Shown here one piece after another: positions 35,272 to 45,844 of a stretch of DNA of 64,000 bases; the first letter of the stretch is position 1, and the number at the start of each line of letters is the position of its first letter. Origin of the DNA: Pleodorina starrii (Eukaryota > Chlorophyta > Chlorophyceae > Chlamydomonadales > Volvocaceae). The notes under the pieces are model-generated. The model had not been told where the DNA came from. It made no database searches and worked only from the letters and a program-made list of their open reading frames with translations. The position numbers and the translations under genes are program-made. The stretch lies in contig BRXU01000001.1 in assembly GCA_030267565.1 (NCBI GenBank), positions 5,022,001-5,086,000 on the forward strand, given 5' to 3'.

Positions 35272-35815
35272 ATGTGAACGTTCAGTGAACGTTCGTCAAA
35301 GCCAGGTGGCCGACTTCAATGGTACTCCCGTCTTCCAAACACGCAATCATGGCCGCAGCTGCAGGTGCATCAAACGAAATGCCGGACCCGACGAAAATAA
35401 ATTGTCTGAGGATGCACGGCCGGCCAATGCTTGTCGAGAAGCAGCAGCGCCTTGTCAAGATCCGTGTTGACTTTATGCAGAACTAGCCGGCAGAGAAACT
35501 CATTCGGGAGTGCCGACCGTGGTGAGGGACCGGTGCGCTTGTAGGTCGTACTATTTCGCAAAATAGTACGGCACGCATGCTCCAACTCTGTTCCCGCGCA
35601 CATAAAAGGTATTCACATAAGTGTTTGGCCTTGTATCGGTTCGTTATATGTGCCCCAGCAGCTTTGGTCACTTAGGCAGCTATTCATAAGTCAAAAGCAC
35701 AGAAGGACGTTAATGTCGCTTTGCAGTACAAGGGCCTGAACGGTGAACCTTCACTGAACGTTCACGGTGAGCGTTCAGTGCAGGTTCAGTGAACGTTCAT
35801 TCTCCTTTCAGTGAA
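35272..35815. repeat. Element X, copy 1, flanked by GTTCAGTGAACG motifs
   Basis: The core, about 35390-35690, is about 96% identical over a 118-bp stretch compared by eye to the reverse complement of 53925-54190. Both copies contain a frame encoding PSPRSALPNEFLCRL (minus strand here) and a palindrome (35547-35570). The core is flanked by clustered GTGAACGTTCA / GTTCAGTGAACG palindromic motifs, two at 35274-35296 and at least four at 35735-35815, resembling subterminal repeats of a non-autonomous element. Function is unknown. Differences between the copies are mostly amino-acid changing, so the frame is probably not under selection. Confidence 0.6.
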
Positions 35816-35857
35816 CGAAGAAACCCGCAATTACCCCCGTTTACGATGCACGTCCGG

Positions 35858-36562
35858 GTTTTGTGTCGGCTTTTCAGTCTCTGGGCGTCAGCATTTCCTC
35901 GTGCTCGTGCCTCGTCGCATACGGACATGAGGTTATCACCGCTCATGCTTTCTTCTGTGATTGTGAGGGTTTGCGCGTGCCTCCACGGATGCTGCGAGCG
36001 ACGACATTGTTGTGTGTGTGCTGATGTGTGTGTTTGCAATGTGATGTTTGCGTGAGCTGTGTTGGGAACGTGTGGAAACGCGGCGAACGCAACCTGCGAA
36101 CGGCGAACGCAACGAGTGATACGAACGCTACATGTAAGAGACCGTCGACGCGTCGTGTTGTGGACCCGCCAGGCTGTCAGGCAACATGGCACGTGCCAGC
36201 GCCCTGGGACTGCAGGAGGAAAATACTCATTAAGACGTCATGGCCGTGATGCAATCCCGGATTGCGTTGATGCTTCTCTACCCGAACACCCCAAACACGA
36301 TGTCTGGGGGGGTACAAGTCAACGATGCGGCAAATCAACCCAAGTGAAATTTACTGCAGTCCCCAGCCGCGCCTCTTGACGCCTGAACCCCTTCCTGCGC
36401 TGTCATTTACCCTCATCCGCTGCCTGCCCCACGCCACGTCAGCCAGGTCCCTCCGTCCCGCTCCCAAACCCCCGCTCAGCCCGAGGCCACCCCGCCCTAT
36501 GTTCCCTCACCCAACGTTCCCTCACCCCATGTTCCCTCACCCTCGGCAGCGAACCCCGCATC
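35858..36562. repeat. Direct repeat block, copy B
   Basis: This is the partner of 33283-34188. The segment 36114-36378 is identical to copy A. Its right part lies directly downstream of the exchanger stop (minus-strand gene ending at 36599), so copy B includes that gene's probable 3' UTR. Copy A is then a displaced duplicate of the exchanger's 3' flank. Confidence 0.85.
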
Positions 36563-36598
36563 CCTCATCCCTTCCCGCCCACCCACCACCCCCGCACA

Positions 36599-39500
36599 TC
36601 ACTCCTGCTTCGCCCACAGCCCAACCACACACGCCACCGCCAGGTACACCACGTACCACGCCCTCGCAAACACGTAGAACCTCTCCGGCAGCAACCCTCG
36701 GTTCACCAGCCCCGCGCCCGCCACCACCAAATTGTACACCACCAGGAAGCCGCAGCCCAGCGCCACCTCCGGCCTCAGCACCACGTCCAAATACCCCACG
36801 TGCCGCCGTGCAAAGTACGACCCAAACCCCAGCGCCATGGACGTCAGCATGTTGAACAGCGGCCCCGCGAAGCACGCGGTGAGAGCCATGGTGGGCTTGC
36901 CGCGACGCGCCATGGCGGGGTTGCCGAAAAAGTCGCCCAGGCTGTTGCCCCAGGCCAGCAGCGTAAGGCCCATGACGCCCGCCGGCAGACGCAGCAGGCT
37001 GGCCAGCAGCGAGATGACGCCGACCACCTGGGAAGCCAGGATGTCGATCCAAATGATGCCCATAAAGAACCCAAACACGGCAAAGAACGCCGGACCGAAG
37101 GCGAAGCCGCTGCCAAAGTCCCAGTCGGGCAGCTCGTCGTCTTCCCCCGCGGTGAAGTACGCCACGGACGCGGCCAGGGCGCCACCGGCGCCCAGCGCCG
37201 CTGCCGCGGCGAGCCATGAGCCGGGGGCGAGGTAGGCGGCGGCGAGCAGCGGCGCGCCGACGCAGGTGGCAACGAGCCAGCGGCGGCTGTAGGTGGCTGG
37301 GTCGACGAAGGGGATGGTGAGGCGCAGCGCGGCGTAGACGGGGAGGAGGAGGGGGAAGGTGACGGCGCGCCAGCGGCGGCGGAGGCTGCGGGGCGGCATC
37401 GCCTCCCACTCCGCGCTGGTGCCTGGGCGAGCGGAGGCGACGGGCGACGGGCGCGGAGGGGCTCGGTCACGTGCTCTTCCCAGGAGGATGAGGAGGAATG
37501 GCAACGAATCGGAGAGAGGAGGAATGAGAACCAGAACAGATGGGGAACAGATGGGGAACAGATCGGAGAGGAACAGATGAACCACCCGTCGGCCGGTTGA
37601 ATTACAACCCACCCAGCCAGCCACCCACCAACGGTCAGCTCGTATTGCAGTCGGCTCCAAAGTCCGCGTCGCTGCAGTCCCTCATCCGCCTCCGCCGCCT
37701 CTTCAAAGTCTCCCTCGGCGCTGCCCCTGGACCGCTGCCGCCGCGCGCCCAGCAGCCCCGCCTCCTCATCCTCATCCTCGTCGTCGTATTCCTCGCTCTG
37801 ATCCGACTCGCCGGCCGACGCCTGACTGCCCCAGGGCGCCGCCAGCTGCATCCCCGAGGGCAGCGGCCGAGCTTGCGAGACGCCGGCGCCGGCGCCGTCG
37901 CCGGCGGCGTCGCCCATCCCATCCGCCTCCCCTGGAGCCGCTACGCCGCCGCCGCCGCCGCCGCCAGCCACAGCGGCCATTGCTTTGTCCCCGGGCAGTC
38001 GTGGCGGTGCGGCGTCGACGGGCGCCGGCGCCGGCAGCGCTGAGCCGTTGAGCGACGACAGGGTCACGAGCTGTGAGCCGCTGCCTGCGCCGGCGACGCC
38101 GGGAGGGAGCGCTCCGTCCCGCGGTCCTGCCACAATGCCCCCCGCACTACCCAGCTCCAGACCACCACCACCACCACCACCACCACCACCCGCAGCAGCA
38201 GCAGCAGTGCCGCGGCCGCGGCCGCGGCTGCTCGGCACCTGCAGCGGCCGCCGCCGCCGCCGCCGCGCACCGCCCGCTCCTGCCGCCGCCGCCGCCGCCG
38301 CCGAGGAGGACGACGCGGCTCCACCTCTACCGGAGCGCTCCTCGCTGCTGAGCTCCGCCCAGACCATCTCCTGATAGGCCTTGGCGCTTACGAGGTGGTG
38401 GGGGTGGGGTGGGCGGCGGGTCTGGGGCCCCGGGGAGCCCGGCCGGCTGCTGATGCCGCCTCCGCCTCCGCCTCCGCCTCCGCCGCCACCATCTCGATCG
38501 CCGTCCTCCGGGGCCACCAGCGGCGCAGTCAGCTGCTCGTCCCTGTCGGTCAGTGGGGCAGCACAGCACAGCACAGCACAGCTCACCGCAGCGCAGGTGT
38601 GTGAGTGGTCAACGAGTGCCGATGAGGTTTACAGTTGAACCCAAGGCAGGCCTAGCCTCGGTTCCTTTGCTGCATTCAGGAGTAACGCGTTTATACAGGA
38701 GGCTCCGGCGACTCAAAAGGGAGACTCAACCGACAAGGTCGGCCAATCGTTTCTCTTCCCAACTTGCCCACCTGGTGAAAGACTTTTAGTCCTCCTCACC
38801 TTACCCCTTGACACCCAACGCCAAAACAGCTACCGGTACCTGGCCGCCCCAGCCCCCCCCCTCACCTGCCGCCCCAGCCCCCCGGCCCCGGCCCCAGATC
38901 CACCAGCGCCCAGGGCAGGGAGTCCTCCGCTTGCCGACTCCGCCACGAACCCAGCCTGCAAGACTCACGCCAGGGAGGGAAGGAGGCGGAGGCGGGGAGC
39001 GTCAAAAGGTGGTCCGCATATCAGAGCAAAGGACAGCCGCGCGTTGCCACATCTCGGGTGGCTCAAGACATCGACCATGGCCCCAAAGTGCCAGGCGGCG
39101 GCAGCGTGCAGCCCGTAACGCCCGTGACGTGAAGTGCCCCTGACGTGCATCGGTTCCGCCAGCGGCCAGCCCCACTGGCCCCACTGCCACAAACACACAC
39201 ACGAACACACAAACACGCACGGGCCACCAGCCCACCCCCCGCCCACCTGCCCGACAGGGAGCTCCGGAAGCTGCGCCATACGGAGACCGCCGCGGGTCGG
39301 CCCCGCTCGTGCCACTCGTCACCCACAAACACCCACACCGCGTACGTCAGGTACAGCAGTACGGCACCCACGATGAACCAGCGGGTGATCTGCGCGCGGG
39401 GAGTGGCAAGAAGATTGGCCAGTGGCTGTTGTTGGAGAAGCGGCAACGGAGGAGGGCGTTTGGGGCGTGCTTCATGTACCCACCTACCCATCCACCCTCG

Positions 39501-42087
39501 CACCCACCCATCCACCCTCGCACCCACCCATCCACCCTCGCACCCACCCATCCACCCTCGCACCCACCCATCCACCCTCGCACCCACCCAGCCACCCTCG
39601 CACCCACCCATCCACCCTCGCACCCACCCAGCCACCCTCGCACCCACCCAGCCACCCTCGCACCCACCCATCCACCCTCGCACCCACCCAGCCACCCTCG
39701 CACCCACCCAGCCACCCTCGCACCCACCCAGCCACCCAGGCACCCACCCAGCCACCCTCGCACCCACCCAGCCACCCTCGCACCCACCCAGCCACCCAGG
39801 CACCCACCCTCCCGTTCGCGAACGACGCCGCCACCAGGACTACACTGGCGATGTAGATGCCCACATCGCGCAATGTGGCGCCCCGGCACTTGACGGGGCC
39901 CCTGCGAACCAACACAACAACAACACAACAACGGGAGAGAGAGGAGGATTGGGAAGGAGGAGGGGAGGAGGAGGAGGGGGGCGGTCCGTGCCTCGCTTCG
40001 CAGTTTGTATTGTCCTGCCCCACCCCCCGAATCCCGGGCCCCGAGTCTCGAGCCCCGAAACCAAACCCCACTCACCCGCCCCTCCTCCCCCGGGCCAGCC
40101 CTCACCTGGACGCCCGCATAACCTCCGACGCCACCACGCACTGTACGAACATGGCGGCGCCTGCCGTACCCCGTACAGCCCCATGACGCGCGCGCCGCAA
40201 TCAGGAGGAAGGCAGTACGGATGTCAGCAGGTGGGCGGGAAGTGTGCAGTTGAAAACAGCCTCTGTACGGCAACTCGCTGGCTCATGCACCACCTGCCCA
40301 GCTAGGCAACCAGCCAGACAGGCAGCTAACGAGCTAAGCAGCGGACCCACCGGTAAGCGCCCCAGCGGACAGCAGCACGTCGCCGTTGCGGATGGCGGTT
40401 ATATTGGCGGATAAGTCGGTTGCGCCGTTGCCCATCGCAACGAACGTAACTGAACAGCGAGGCAGTGCGGCGGCGATGACGGAGGAGGCGAGGAGGTGGC
40501 GACACAACATGGGTAGAGGGCGGCAGAACACGGACGACGGGCAGCAGCGAAGGGGCGAAAACGTGAGAGGGGAGCGAGAGCGCAGTAACCCGTAGTGACC
40601 TGGCAGGCCTGTGGCGACGCCGACCCGCGGGTCACTCGTCCGGCGAACACCTTAAGTCAGTCAGTCAGTCAGGTGTTGGGGAAAGGGACGTAGGCACGGG
40701 ACCTATTTCTCAGGCCGGCACAACATCAGGAATGAACCCCAAGCGTATCCATCACCCTTCGCTACCCTCATCCCGGTGCCACCGACTGACTCCAACCGCC
40801 TCCCAAGCCCCAACCCCCCTTCCCGACCGCCATGACACGCCCGCTCCGAACCCAAACCCCACGCCCCACCTCCCGCGAACCTCGGCCTCATTTTGGGGAT
40901 GCTCTGCGACACGTGCGTCATGATGGGCGAGAAGTAGACCTCCGCCGTGTCCCCCAGCAGGGTGAAGAACAGGGGCAGCAGCGCAGCCAGAAGCAGCTGA
41001 GCGGCGGGGGAGGGGGAGGGTGAGGGAGGGAGGGGCGGAGCCCCGTGGGGTCGTTTCCAAATCCAGATCCAGATCCAGATCCAGAGAACGGAAGAGCCCA
41101 GATCAGGATTTCAGATCCAGATACAGGGTGCTGAGGGGCGGTTGAGAGAGGGGGCGTGAGGCGCGACGGGGAGATGGTGGTGGCGGGGCTGGTGGCCCTC
41201 GGGTGACGTTGCATTGCACAGCCATGTGTCAGAGCACCGACAGCCATGTGTCAGAGCACCGGATGAGGCCCATGTGAGCGCGGAGTATTGGCAGCTGCCC
41301 CTGCCAGGCCCTCTCATCCCTGCCAGGCCCTCCCTCCCCCCGCCCGTGGGGCAGTTCCGGCCGACGTACCGTGAAGAAGAAGCTGGCCGCCGTTCCCCGG
41401 GGGGCCACGTGGCAGTAGTACCACTGGGTGTACGGCAGCCCGCCCTCCGAGCACTGCTCCGAAGCGAAGCTGCAGCGCTCGGCGGGCGGCACCTTGTCCA
41501 GGCGGTCGCATGTGTACGACTGAAGCGGCGGGGGGGGGCGGGGGGGCCGGGGTTTAGAGGGGGGCCATGTGGGGGAAGTGCTGTCGGCGGTGGTCCTTGA
41601 CGAGCGAGAAGGGCGGGGCGGGGGCGAAGGGCGTTGTGGGCGACAGCTGCAGTCTGTGCGGTCAGCGAGTTAGCGTTGGTTGGATTTTTTCGTCGCTGCG
41701 AATGATCGACGAGAGGGGCCTGCCGGGTGACGACAGTAACACATGACGAGTGGAGCGCGGAGCGGTAAGCGGGAGGCGGAGCGTGAGAGGGGGTTGCTTT
41801 CGCTTGGGCTGGCGTGGCGCGTGCAGTGCACTGTTGCACATTTGCTGTGACAGCGAGTGTGTCGACCTCGACCTGATATGTACCCCGATCACAGCGCCGG
41901 CAGTAGCGGAGGAAGAGGGACGCCCGTGGCTTGTTAGTTGGTCGCGGGTTGGGTTCTGCATGGGGCCGGAAACCCGCAGGAGAAAAGCGCGTACCGGTGC
42001 GGGTTCAGGGCCGGCCTGCGCAGCTGCACCGGCTGCGCCAGCAACAAGCACCACGACCAGCAGGAGCAGTGTTTGCGAGAGCCGCAT
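36599..42087 (-). CDS. CCX/NCLX-type cation/Ca2+ exchanger
   Basis: Eleven exons, high to low: 42087-41995, 41646-41602, 41519-41370, 40996-40870, 40449-40351, 40160-40106, 39901-39808, 39389-39247, 38955-38866, 38542-about 37628 and 37415-36599. All phases agree, giving about 875 aa. A signal peptide (MRLSQTLLLLVVVLVAGAAG) is followed by the family's Cys-rich lumenal segment (SYTCDRLDK ... WYYCHVAP) and a first membrane helix (LPLFFTLLGDTAEVYFSP). Alpha-1 repeat: VTFVAMGNGATDLSANITAI, then FVQCVVASEVMRASR. Alpha-2 repeat: GLTLLAWGNSLGDFFGNPAM, with the conserved Asn and Asp residues. The cytosolic loop is unusually long, with Gly/Arg/Ala runs and an acidic patch (EEYDDEDEDEEAG). Family members exchange Na+ or K+ (or H+) for Ca2+ or other cations across endomembranes. 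It is divergent from REX1; the ATG is 309 bp from the REX1-S ATG. Exon 2 uses a weak donor (GTCAAG). Confidence 0.88.
39481..39807. repeat. 20-bp minisatellite, 16 units, in exchanger intron 7
   Basis: The unit is CACCCACCCATCCACCCTCG or a variant (AGCC for ATCC, CCAGG for CCTCG). Units run exactly in register from 39481 to 39800. On the gene strand the repeat is GGGTGGGTGC-rich. The intron's GT donor (just below 39808) lies inside the last repeat-like unit. Confidence 0.95.
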
Positions 42088-42396
42088 CTCGCTGCACGTG
42101 GGGCGCGGACGAGTCGGGCCAGACGCCCTCACTTCCGAGTGCGATGTGGGTTAAGCGTTAACTCGTTTCCAGGCCATCTCCTTGCGATAACTAAAAGTCA
42201 ACTGTTTTGCCGCTTTATTGTTAAGTGTTGGCTGTGTCACGGCGGAGAATACAGTATAAGGCTGCCTCGTCGCACGGACCGAGTGAACGACACTGCAACT
42301 TGGAGTCCAACTAAACCGGACACGCTGTGGTCTGCGTCAACGTTATATCTTCAACAATATTTTTAATCAAAACATTTATGTGGAAAACTCAAGCGG
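42088..42396. promoter_or_regulatory. Divergent promoter between exchanger and REX1
   Basis: 309 bp separate the two start codons. A TATA-like TATAAG at 42255-42260 faces REX1. No other motif stands out. The stretch near 42330-42380 is AT-rich and contains an upstream ATG at 42378, giving an 18-codon frame that overlaps the REX1-S start. Confidence 0.45.
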
Positions 42397-42790
42397 ATGG
42401 TGACCGCGAAGAAAGGCACTTTGCTCCGCTGGTGAGCTTGCGAAATGCAGCTGGCCTCGCTGCATTATTGCACCCTGCTAAGCTCTTGTGTGGTTTATAC
42501 GCTCAGTGATATACCGACAAAGGTCTATATTGTCCATCTGAACAGCCAGTACAAGGCAGAAGGGTGGGTTTCGGGACTGCCGGGCACTGTTGGCACCTGC
42601 GGAGTGCCTGCCAGGCGGCTGAGAACTGCTATGGACCACCTGCAGGAAGAAGGAGTTTCTTATTGCCGATCTGGACGAACAAACGGTCTTAATAAACCCC
42701 GCCTATGTTGACGAGATCCGCGCTGCGCTAAAAAAATACAGCGACGAGCTGACGTTTGAGCCCACGGAAAAGCTGCCGGGCCAGCAGTGA
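42397..42790 (+). CDS. REX1-S: REX1-S: TFB5/TTDA-like small subunit of TFIIH
   Basis: Three exons, 42397-42431, 42507-42563 and 42646-42790, join perfectly in phase to 78 aa, the size expected for TFB5 (about 8-9 kDa). The protein begins MVTAKKGTLLRCDIPTKVYI, matching the family start (MVxxxKGxLLxCDIPxxxFI), and continues KKEFLIADLDEQTVLINP, the expected second strand-helix unit. TFB5/TTDA stabilises TFIIH for nucleotide-excision repair. In Chlamydomonas reinhardtii the REX1 locus is known to encode this small protein and REX1-B from one transcript, and the same order is seen here with 42 nt between the cistrons. The start context (-3 is C, GCGGATGG) is not strong. An upstream ATG at 42378 would end exactly at the exon 1/2 junction. 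Confidence 0.9.
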
Positions 42791-42832
42791 TCCATTCGTG
42801 GGGCGCACAGCGTTGTGGGCGACTGGGTATCA

Positions 42833-44722
42833 ATGGCCGTCCAGGATGTTGAGTCGGCGCTGCGAGCGTTTCTGGAAGTGCAGACGTGTCGGGCGCAGCT
42901 GTACACACGGTTTCAGGACGGCTTCAAAGGCTTTCTTCGAACAAAGTGAGTGTGCAAAGTGACGTGCGCTCGGTCTCTCCGAGCAAGAACAGACCCATGG
43001 GCCCCGCCGCCCCCGTGCTCTGTATCCGGACTTTGGTATCAGGCACGAATGCCTCCATGTCTAATCAGACACCGACGCCGCCTCCACGTAATTGTGTGTA
43101 GGCATGAGGGGCATTACAAGGCCCTGATGGCCGACCTCACCGCGGCCTTCAGCGAGTGCTCCAAAAGGGTCATTGCTCTCGAGGTGGGTTCCACATATCC
43201 GCCCCTGCCTCCCTCCATGCCAGGTTTGTCCCGGCCTGTCGTGCGATCTGAATAAACCCCGCCATCCGCGGTTGGCCTTCCGCGCGGCAGCTGACCTCTG
43301 CAGCCCTCTCCGTCCATCGCAAGCCCCCCTGTAGCTCCCCATGTCGGCACCTCGCACCTGGCGGGTATCCAGCTTGTAGGCGCCTTCTCGTCGGCGCGAG
43401 CGTGTGACCACTTGTCTGTTGTACCAGCTCGCTCATGCTCACGCTCATGCTCACATGCTCACATCTCACTCATGGGTTTGCGGACCCTCATGGGGTGCCG
43501 CAGGGCGCCTTGAAGGACATGGGCCGCACGGACTTGGCCGCCACGCTGCGGAGCGTCCAGGTACGGAGTACGGCGACGGAGGAAACGACGCTCGCGGCGT
43601 TATGCGGGCGGCCGGTCCCGGGGGCGGATCTGGTCAGCAGTGGTTCGTGGATGGTCAGGGAGGGCAGGGAGGGCAGCCCCCCTGGAGTGCACACACCGCC
43701 GCAGCGCCCAGCCGTGTTACCCAACAGCCCTCCCCCCCCGGATGGCAGCCATTGCGGCTCCATCGCTCTGCCCCGCCCCTCGCTGCGCCTAACTGTCTTA
43801 ACTTAACGGCTTATCCCGCTCTCTCGGTGCAGGAGTCCGAGCGCGACAAGCTGCGGCTGACGCTGACGCTCCAGGCGCTCAAACAGGCCGCCGCCTTCCG
43901 GACCTTCAGCTGGCAGCAGCGGAAGCCGCAGCAGGGCGGCGCCAGCGGCAGCGGCAGCGGCAGCGGCGGTGAGGTCCTGGAGGAGGACGAGGATGCTCTG
44001 CTGGCGCTGCTGGACCCGCACTGGGCTGCGGAGGCGGCCCGCGGCGGCTGCGCACACGGACACGGACACGGTTGTGGCCACTCGCACGGGAATGGGCACG
44101 CAGAGGCGGCGCCCGCCGCCGCCGGTGGGGGCGCTGGCTCCGCGGCGGCTGAGCAGGCGGCCGGGGCGTGCGGAGATGCGCAGGCGTCGGCGGGGCCGTG
44201 CGGTCGGGCGTCCTGCGCCGCCGTGGCGAACGGTGGCGCGCAGGTTGGCGGCAGCTGCGGCGCCGCGCCGGGCGGGGATTGCGGCGGGGGTGGCGACGGC
44301 GGCTCCTCTGGTTTTGGGGGCGGCGGAGGTGGAAGTACGAACGGCGGCGGCGGCGGCGGCACCGCTGCTGCGGTGGCGGCTGGCGGGGCTCCGGAGCCCA
44401 CTCGTCGGGAGTTTGAGGCGGCGGTCAAGGAGGCGATGCAGGTGGGTGTGTCGTGGCGTGATGGGACATGACGTTGGGAGCCGTATCACCGTGAGTCCAT
44501 GTATGGTGTATGGAGTTCTTACCGTACATTTTACAACCCCGGTGTGGAGTTCTTACCGTACATTTTACAACCCCGGTGTGTGTGTGTGTTTGCCTGTGCG
44601 TGCAGGAGCTGGATGCATGCATCCGGCGGATCAACGAAGCGATAGGCAAGTGGGACTCGGTGTGCGCCGCTCCTCCAGGGAGCCTGTGTTCCCCCGCGGG
44701 TTCCGTCCTCCTGCGGCTCTGA
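42833..44722 (+). CDS. REX1-B: REX1-B DNA-repair protein
   Basis: Five exons, 42833-42945, 43102-43183, 43504-43560, 43833-44441 and 44606-44722, give 325 aa in phase. The conserved REX1-B domain is visible across exons: MAVQDVESALRAFLEVQTCR, YTRFQDGFKGFLRTK, ADLTAAFSECSKRVIALE, DMGRTDLAATLRSVQ, ESERDKLRLTLTLQALKQAA, and finally ELDACIRRINEAIGKWDS. Between the helical parts sits a long insert with an acidic patch, a Gly/His stretch (HGHGHGCGHSHGNGH) and Gly-Ala-Cys low complexity. REX1-B is required for DNA excision repair in C. reinhardtii; its biochemical role is not established. It has no promoter space of its own after REX1-S, so it is inferred to be the second cistron of the same mRNA. 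Confidence 0.88.
44511..44578. repeat. 34-bp tandem duplication in the last REX1-B intron
   Basis: Two exact copies of a 34-bp unit beginning TGGAGTTCTTACCGTACATT lie immediately before a GT-rich tract and the exon 5 acceptor. Confidence 0.9.
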
Positions 44723-45844
44723 ACGAGCGGGGGCGACGACGGCATGCATTGATGTATTGATGGGTATCATCCGGCAAGGGAGCACGGGGGTTGCGCGGTT
44801 CGCGCCGTCGCTCGCGAGTGAGGAAACGATTCGCGCAGGGAGGTGAGGTGCCAACTGCCAAGGTGGGCCCCATTGCCCGTGTCCTGCTGGTGACGCAGGA
44901 GACGTCCGTATTGAGCTGGAGGACAGCTGAGGAAGCGGAGGAGGCAGGAGGAGGAGGCGGCAGCCGGCAGGAGGCGGCAGGAGGCAGGAGGAGGAGGCGG
45001 CAGGCGGCAGGAGGCGGCAGGAGGCTGCCATGAGCTTCCGGATGAGGAGACAACGACCCCAAGTGTACTTGCAGGGTGCTACAGTGCTTGCAGGGTGTTC
45101 ACCCAGCGGTGGCTTCAGAGAGTGATGAGGCGCGAAGTGGTTGTTGTTGTGTTGGGTGGTGTCGGTCAGCGTTGTGCAGCCAGCAGGCGAGCAATGTTGA
45201 GGTCGAAACACCGAATGGGGCGGTTGCGGCGACGCACACTTACGACGGGAGTTAAAGAGCGCTTTGACCATAGTCCACGGCCGTCCTTTTCGGATTTGGG
45301 ACGGGCGACGGCAGCGGCTGTGTACATCCTCCATGGCACACGGGAGGCGCCCGCCGGCCGCACATGGCGCACGGGAGGCGCCCGCCGGCCGGGGGTCAGG
45401 GGCGGGTGGAACATATGGCTGCCCAGTCTACCATTGTCCTGTAATTGCGGTGGGAATTTCAGTGGTTGCGGTCCGCCCTGGTTACAATGGCGAAAAGTCG
45501 TTGCAGCACGGACCAACGGTCGTGAGTCACGACTTCATATGAGTCACAGAGTTGGTCTGCGCGTCTGCCCTTCCGCCCTGGTCGCGGCATAAATGCTTTG
45601 CCACGCACTCACTGGAAAACGTAACTCACTTCGACTGGTAGATTTCCAACTTCAACTCAGTAGGCTTGCAAGCCCGGACAGCGGACACTCAACACTACAG
45701 CTTTTACGCCACTGTCAACGATTAACTCGCACCAGAAAGCATCACAGCTATAACTCGCAAGCCGATAATGACAGTTCCCTGTTAGCCGGTGCAGTCCGGA
45801 AAAACCTTCTCCAACGAAGACCGGCCTGACGCCGCGAACCCAAC
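44723..45844. other. Intergenic with two small tandem repeats
   Basis: 44936-45027 is a GGAGGCGGCAGGAGG-type minisatellite. 45333-45391 is a near-exact duplication of a 31-bp unit (ATGGCxCACGGGAGGCGCCC). A TGTAA at about 45439 is a distant candidate poly(A) signal for REX1. The last part is the promoter region of the next gene. Confidence 0.6.

Noticed and set aside
39145..40305. Pro/His/Thr repeat protein on the plus strand over the minisatellite
   Set aside because: It is a by-product of the 20-bp repeat, whose three-unit period of 60 bp keeps all frames open. The minus strand carries real exons on both sides.
42377..42509. Alternative 60-codon frame starting upstream of REX1-S
   Set aside because: The TFB5-type start MVTAKKG at 42397 with donor 42432 gives an exact family match and phase, so the other frame is intron read-through.
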